Assembly: GCA_045633565.1 (NCBI GenBank)
Contig: JAZQYO010000007.1
Coordinates: 135,939-199,938, forward strand
Length of the DNA stretch: 64,000 nucleotides
Reading direction: 5' to 3'
Origin: RGIG7450 sp045633565
GTDB taxonomy: Bacteria; Bacillota; Clostridia; RUG12999
The stretch's first letter is position 1, and every line of letters starts with the position of its first letter. Made by a program: the position numbers and the translations under genes. The notes below the pieces were generated by a model. That model worked only from the letters and a program-made list of their open reading frames with translations, was not told the origin of the DNA and searched no databases. Positions 60,839-64,000 of this stretch are shown in pieces.

Positions 60839-61534
60839 GTGAAAAGAGGAAAAAAATATCTCGAAGCTATCGAGATGTATGACAGAGCTCAGCAGTATGA
60901 CCCTGCAGAAGCCGTTGCACTTACAGTAAAAATGGCTAAAGCAAAGTTTGATGAAACTGTTGAAGCACACATTAAACTTGGCGTTGACTCAAGACACGCT
61001 GACCAGCAGGTTCGTGGTGCAGTTGTTCTGCCTCACGGTACCGGTAAAACAGTTAGAGTTTTAGTATTTGCAAAGGGTGACAAACTCGCAGAAGCAGAAG
61101 CTGCAGGCGCAGATTTTGTTGGTGGCGAAGAGCTCATCCCCAAAATCCAGAACGATAACTGGTTTGACTATGATATTATCGTTGCAACACCTGACATGAT
61201 GGGCGTTGTGGGCAGACTTGGTAAAGTTCTCGGTCCTAAAGGACTTATGCCTAACCCCAAAGCAGGCACAGTTACAATGGACGTTACAAAAGCAATCAAT
61301 GATATTAAAGCAGGTAAAATTGAGTACAGACTCGATAAAACCAATATCATTCACTGCCCTGTAGGTAAAGTTTCATTTGGTGCGGACAAACTCCGTGAAA
61401 ACTTTGAAACTCTTATGAACGCTATTGTTAAAGCTAAACCGGCTGCAGCAAAAGGTCAGTACCTTAAGAGCGTTACAGTTACATCGACAATGGGCCCCGG
61501 TGTTAAAGTTAACACAGCTAAACTGATGGGTTAA
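60839..61534 (+). CDS. rplA: 50S ribosomal protein L1
   Basis: 231 residues. GTG start with TTAGGAGGT upstream. The KRGKKYLEAI start, LPHGTGKTVRVLVFAKGD, GRLGKVLGPKGLMPNPKAGTV and the C-terminal TVTSTMGPGVKVN are canonical. Binds 23S rRNA at the E-site stalk and represses its own mRNA. Followed by the L10 leader. Confidence 0.97.
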   Translation: MKRGKKYLEAIEMYDRAQQYDPAEAVALTVKMAKAKFDETVEAHIKLGVDSRHADQQVRGAVVLPHGTGKTVRVLVFAKGDKLAEAEAAGADFVGGEELIPKIQNDNWFDYDIIVATPDMMGVVGRLGKVLGPKGLMPNPKAGTVTMDVTKAINDIKAGKIEYRLDKTNIIHCPVGKVSFGADKLRENFETLMNAIVKAKPAAAKGQYLKSVTVTSTMGPGVKVNTAKLMG

Positions 61535-61570
61535 TTTTGATATTTTAATTTATTTAAAATATATTTTATT

Positions 61571-61667
61571 CCAAAGACAGCAGGCACAAAGGTAAGACCT
61601 GCCCAGGAGTACACTGCTTTAAAATTTCAGGCGGTTTCCTTCTCCTTTGGAAGGAAACCGTTTTTTT
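61571..61667 (+). promoter_or_regulatory. L10 ribosomal protein leader with attenuator
   Basis: Structured leader before rplJ. CCAAAGACAGCAGGC ... GCCTGC-like pairing and the CAGGAGTAC element match the conserved L10 leader; a strong terminator hairpin follows. Binding of L10(L12)4 to this leader is known to lower rplJ-rplL expression by attenuation. Confidence 0.8.
61632..61667 (+). terminator. Attenuator terminator in L10 leader
   Basis: CGGTTTCCTT stem with AAGGAAACCG and T7 tail, about 40 bases upstream of rplJ. Confidence 0.9.
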
Positions 61668-61706
61668 AAAAGATGTACTCACTTTTAGATTATGGAGGTG
61701 AATTAC

Positions 61707-62384
61707 ATGCCAAGCGCAAAAATTCTTGAACAGAAAAAACAAGTTGTTGCTGAGCTCGCTGAAAGACTTAAAAATTCCGCAGCCGGCGTACTCGTTGACT
61801 ACAAAGGTATCAACGTTGAACAGGACACAAAACTTCGTAGAAGCTTCAGAGAAGCAGGCGTTAAATATGAGGTTGTTAAAAACACTCTCTTAAAGCTTGC
61901 TGTAAGAGAAGCTGGCCTTGATGAACTTGAAGCAGTTTTAGATGGCACAACAGCGATTGCTACATCTGCTGATGATGCAGTTGCACCCGCGAAGGTGTTC
62001 AAAGATTTTGTGAAAGAAAACTCAACACTTGAAATTTCTTTCAAATCCGGTTTCGCAGACGGAAAAGTTCTTTCCATCGACGAAATCAATGCACTCGCAG
62101 ACCTTCCGTCAAGAGAAGCACTTCTCACAATGCTTGCTTCTGCACTTCTCGGAACAGTACGTGGTCTCGCAGTTGCTCTTAATGCAGTTGCTGAGAAAAA
62201 AGGTGACGGCGAAGAAGCTGCTCCTGCAGCAAACGAAGCTCCTGCCGCTGAACCCGTAGCAGAGGCTGCTCCCGCAGCTGAAGAAACTGTAGCTGAAGCT
62301 CCCGCTGAGGAAGCTACTCCTGCAGAAGAAGCTGCTCCCGCAGCTGAAACACAGGCGCCTGCTGAAACAGCAGATGCTGAATAA
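61707..62384 (+). CDS. rplJ: 50S ribosomal protein L10 with long C-terminal extension
   Basis: 225 residues against about 165-175 in most bacteria. Residues 1-165 are a normal L10: rRNA-binding N-domain (VLVDYKGINVEQDTKLR, KVVKNTLLKLA) and the helix that carries L7/L12 dimers. The last roughly 58 residues are low-complexity Ala/Glu/Pro (EEAAPAANEAPAAEP...). No membrane segment or known motif is in the tail. The ATG at 61707 follows GGAGGTG; the ATG at 61692 overlaps that site. 37 bases before rplL. Confidence 0.95.
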   Translation: MPSAKILEQKKQVVAELAERLKNSAAGVLVDYKGINVEQDTKLRRSFREAGVKYEVVKNTLLKLAVREAGLDELEAVLDGTTAIATSADDAVAPAKVFKDFVKENSTLEISFKSGFADGKVLSIDEINALADLPSREALLTMLASALLGTVRGLAVALNAVAEKKGDGEEAAPAANEAPAAEPVAEAAPAAEETVAEAPAEEATPAEEAAPAAETQAPAETADAE

Positions 62385-62421
62385 TTAAAAATAAAATATT
62401 AAATATGGAGGTATATTTAAA

Positions 62422-62796
62422 ATGGCTAACATAGAAAAATTTATTGAAGAAATTAAATCCATGACAGTTCTTGAACTTTCTGAACTGGTTAAAGCAATCG
62501 AAGAAGAATTTGGCGTATCCGCTGCTGCTCCTGTAATGGTAGCTGCTGCTGGTGGTGCTGCTGCAGGCGGCGCTGCTGAAGAAAAGAGCGAATTTGACGT
62601 TATCCTTGCTGATGCTGGTGCTTCTAAACTCGGCGTTGTTAAAGTTGTTAAAGAAATCACAGGTCTTGGCCTCAAAGAAGCTAAAGACATCGTTGATGGC
62701 GCTCCCAAAACAGTTAAAGAAGCTGTTGCTAAAGAAGAAGCTGAATCCATCAAAGCTAAGCTCGAAGAAGCTGGCGCTAAAGTTGAACTTAAGTAA
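62422..62796 (+). CDS. rplL: 50S ribosomal protein L7/L12
   Basis: 124 residues. Helical N-terminal dimerisation part (IEEIKSMTVLELSELVKAIEEEFGVS), Ala/Gly-rich hinge, and the C-terminal domain (EKSEFDVILADAGASKLGVVKVVKEITGLGLKEAKDIVDGAPK) that recruits translation GTPases. GGAGGT site. Strong terminator after it. Confidence 0.97.
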   Translation: MANIEKFIEEIKSMTVLELSELVKAIEEEFGVSAAAPVMVAAAGGAAAGGAAEEKSEFDVILADAGASKLGVVKVVKEITGLGLKEAKDIVDGAPKTVKEAVAKEEAESIKAKLEEAGAKVELK

Positions 62797-62811
62797 TTTA
62801 AGTCATATAAA

Positions 62812-62847
62812 AAAAGATGCGACTCGTAAGAGCCGCATCTTTTTTTG
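62812..62847 (+). terminator. Terminator after rplL
   Basis: AGATGCGACTC / GAGCCGCATCT stem with one mismatch and T7 tail. Confidence 0.9.
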
Positions 62848-62890
62848 TTATATTTAATATGAAAACTGTGTAAAATATTCATGGAATAAT

Positions 62891-62919
62891 TTGACAAATA
62901 ATTTAATTTATAGTATAAT
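62891..62919 (+). promoter_or_regulatory. Sigma-A promoter of M23 peptidase gene
   Basis: Perfect TTGACA (62891-62896), 17-bp spacer, TATAAT (62914-62919). Confidence 0.85.
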
Positions 62920-62950
62920 AAAGGGCGTTGTTTGACAAAAGGAGAATGAC

Positions 62951-64000
62951 ATGGATATTTTAATTTTACAATTAAAAAGGTTAAAAGAAAAAGTTAATAG
63001 TTATATAAACAATCTTATCAGTCTCGCAGGAGAACATAAGCAGGTTGTGAGAGCAGGCGGCGTAGCAGTTGGAATAATAGTTTGCTCGCTTTTAATTGCC
63101 GTTTTTTTTACAAGCGGATATGAAGTATACATGGACGGCGAAAAGATTGCTGTCGTAAGAGAAAAAGCGGATTTTGAACAGGGACTTGATAGAGCGAATG
63201 CAAAAATAACCGCACTTGCCGGAGAAGGATATGGAATAAATAAAATTCCCCAATATGTTTTCACCATTGCGGCAAAATCATTGGTTTCGGATAATGACGA
63301 GATTGTTGACTCTGTTATGCAGAGGTCAGATGTGATAAGTAAGGTTTACGTTATAAAAGTTGATGGATTTGATATTGCTACATCAGAAAGCAAGCAGGTT
63401 GCGTTAAATCTTGTTGATAAAGCCGCATCGCTGTATGATGGAGATAACATAAAAATTTTAAACAATGTAGAAATAGAAGGCAGATATGAGCTTACAAGCC
63501 GTCTTACAAGTGATGAGCTGGCAGTTAAGCTGCTTAGAAATGTTTTGAAGGTTCAGACGGAGAGAAAATCTGTTTATGAGGCTCAGCTCATGTATCAGAC
63601 CATCACAAATCCTTCAGGGGAAATGTATGTAAACGAGGAAAAACTTCTCACTGAAGGCAAGTCCGGTGTTATGGAGGTAACGGCTAAGATTACAGAAATA
63701 AACGGAGCCGTGTGTGATGCATCGATTGTATCAAAAACTGTTGTAGAAGAACCGGTGAGTGAGGTTGTAATGGTGGGAACTACCGAACGTCCCTCGGTAG
63801 GAACGGGGATATTTGTTCAGCCATACTTTGGGACAATTACCTCACGTTTTGGTTCAAGATGGGGAAGAACTCATAAAGGTACGGACATTGGCGGTGATAT
63901 TGGTGATCCCATAAAGGCTGCCGATAATGGAATTGTTATAACTGCGGAATATCAGGAAAACGGCTATGGCAATATAATAATAATTGATCACCAGAATGGC
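62951..64000 (+). CDS. M23 family metallopeptidase with G5 domain, truncated by window edge
   Basis: At least 350 residues, open to the end of the window. A basic cytoplasmic start is followed by one membrane helix (about 37-56, GVAVGIIVCSLLIAVFF), an extracytoplasmic region (about 57-210), a G5 domain (about 215-280, LMYQTITNPSGEMYV ... ASIVSKTVVEEP) and the LytM core with FGSRWGRTHKGTDIGG, giving the HxxxD zinc ligands. Acts on peptidoglycan cross-links or as a sporulation/division factor. AGGAG precedes the ATG. Confidence 0.92.
   Translation, partial: MDILILQLKRLKEKVNSYINNLISLAGEHKQVVRAGGVAVGIIVCSLLIAVFFTSGYEVYMDGEKIAVVREKADFEQGLDRANAKITALAGEGYGINKIPQYVFTIAAKSLVSDNDEIVDSVMQRSDVISKVYVIKVDGFDIATSESKQVALNLVDKAASLYDGDNIKILNNVEIEGRYELTSRLTSDELAVKLLRNVLKVQTERKSVYEAQLMYQTITNPSGEMYVNEEKLLTEGKSGVMEVTAKITEINGAVCDASIVSKTVVEEPVSEVVMVGTTERPSVGTGIFVQPYFGTITSRFGSRWGRTHKGTDIGGDIGDPIKAADNGIVITAEYQENGYGNIIIIDHQNG

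Overview
The window is about 64 kb of chromosome from a low-to-mid GC Gram-positive bacterium of the class Clostridia, probably an uncultured gut lineage. Supporting signs are AGGAGG-type ribosome binding sites, textbook TTGACA-17-TATAAT promoters, an ispH-ribosomal protein S1 fusion gene, an Asp23-DAK2 pair, the L33-secE-nusG-L11-L1-L10-L7/L12 block, and several S-layer homology (SLH) proteins. ileS is cut by the left edge and an M23 peptidase gene by the right edge.

Layout: 1-6.5 kb holds ileS, trmD, an EF-G paralogue, mntP and a small hydrolase. 6.6-13 kb holds a degV / alcohol-dehydrogenase remnant / aldehyde-dehydrogenase operon, DUF1836, two flavin oxidoreductases and DUF5662. 13.1-20 kb is a tandem duplication of a 1.1-kilo-residue secreted SLH protein; each copy has its own element in which terminator and promoter are interlocked. 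20-27 kb is on the minus strand: a RACo-like activator, rdgB, a DAK2 kinase, Asp23, then two coupled amidohydrolases with a DegT-type aminotransferase. 27-30.5 kb holds ychF, a VOC protein, uppP and an SLH protein. 30.6-36.5 kb holds an HTH-repeat protein with a tiny upstream coupled ORF, then ftsK-ygiQ-folD. 36.6-41.5 kb is the BaiN-like / cmk / plsC / ispH-S1 cluster. 41.6-42.3 kb carries six tRNA genes, followed by an unusual AGCTAAAT repeat region. 42.6-47.8 kb holds DUF896, an esterase, an EamA transporter, an O-antigen-ligase-like protein and a WG-repeat secreted protein.

The accessory highlight is an integrated element of about 10.7 kb (48081-58812) bounded by a perfect 48-bp direct repeat of the 3' part of an initiator tRNA-fMet gene. 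It carries a tyrosine integrase that lacks its N-terminal half, a helicase-like ATPase, several small proteins (DUF1643, DUF3846, unknowns), a broken HEPN-like gene, and a divergent cargo operon: a 981-residue secreted protein with SH3-like / Cys-pair repeats and a CHAP amidase domain, then an SLH protein. The element supplies a new terminator for the rebuilt tRNA and strands the original terminator at the far end. A set of CACCTGC sites, including a perfect 13-bp inverted pair around one gene, sits next to the integrase breakpoint. No relaxase or transposase was seen.

The right end (59-64 kb) is the translation/secretion block with an L10 leader attenuator, two possible L1 autoregulatory sites, an L10 with an unusual Ala/Glu-rich tail, and an M23/G5 peptidase where rpoB would usually follow rplL. 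Functional names come from motif and family recognition by eye; no database search was run.
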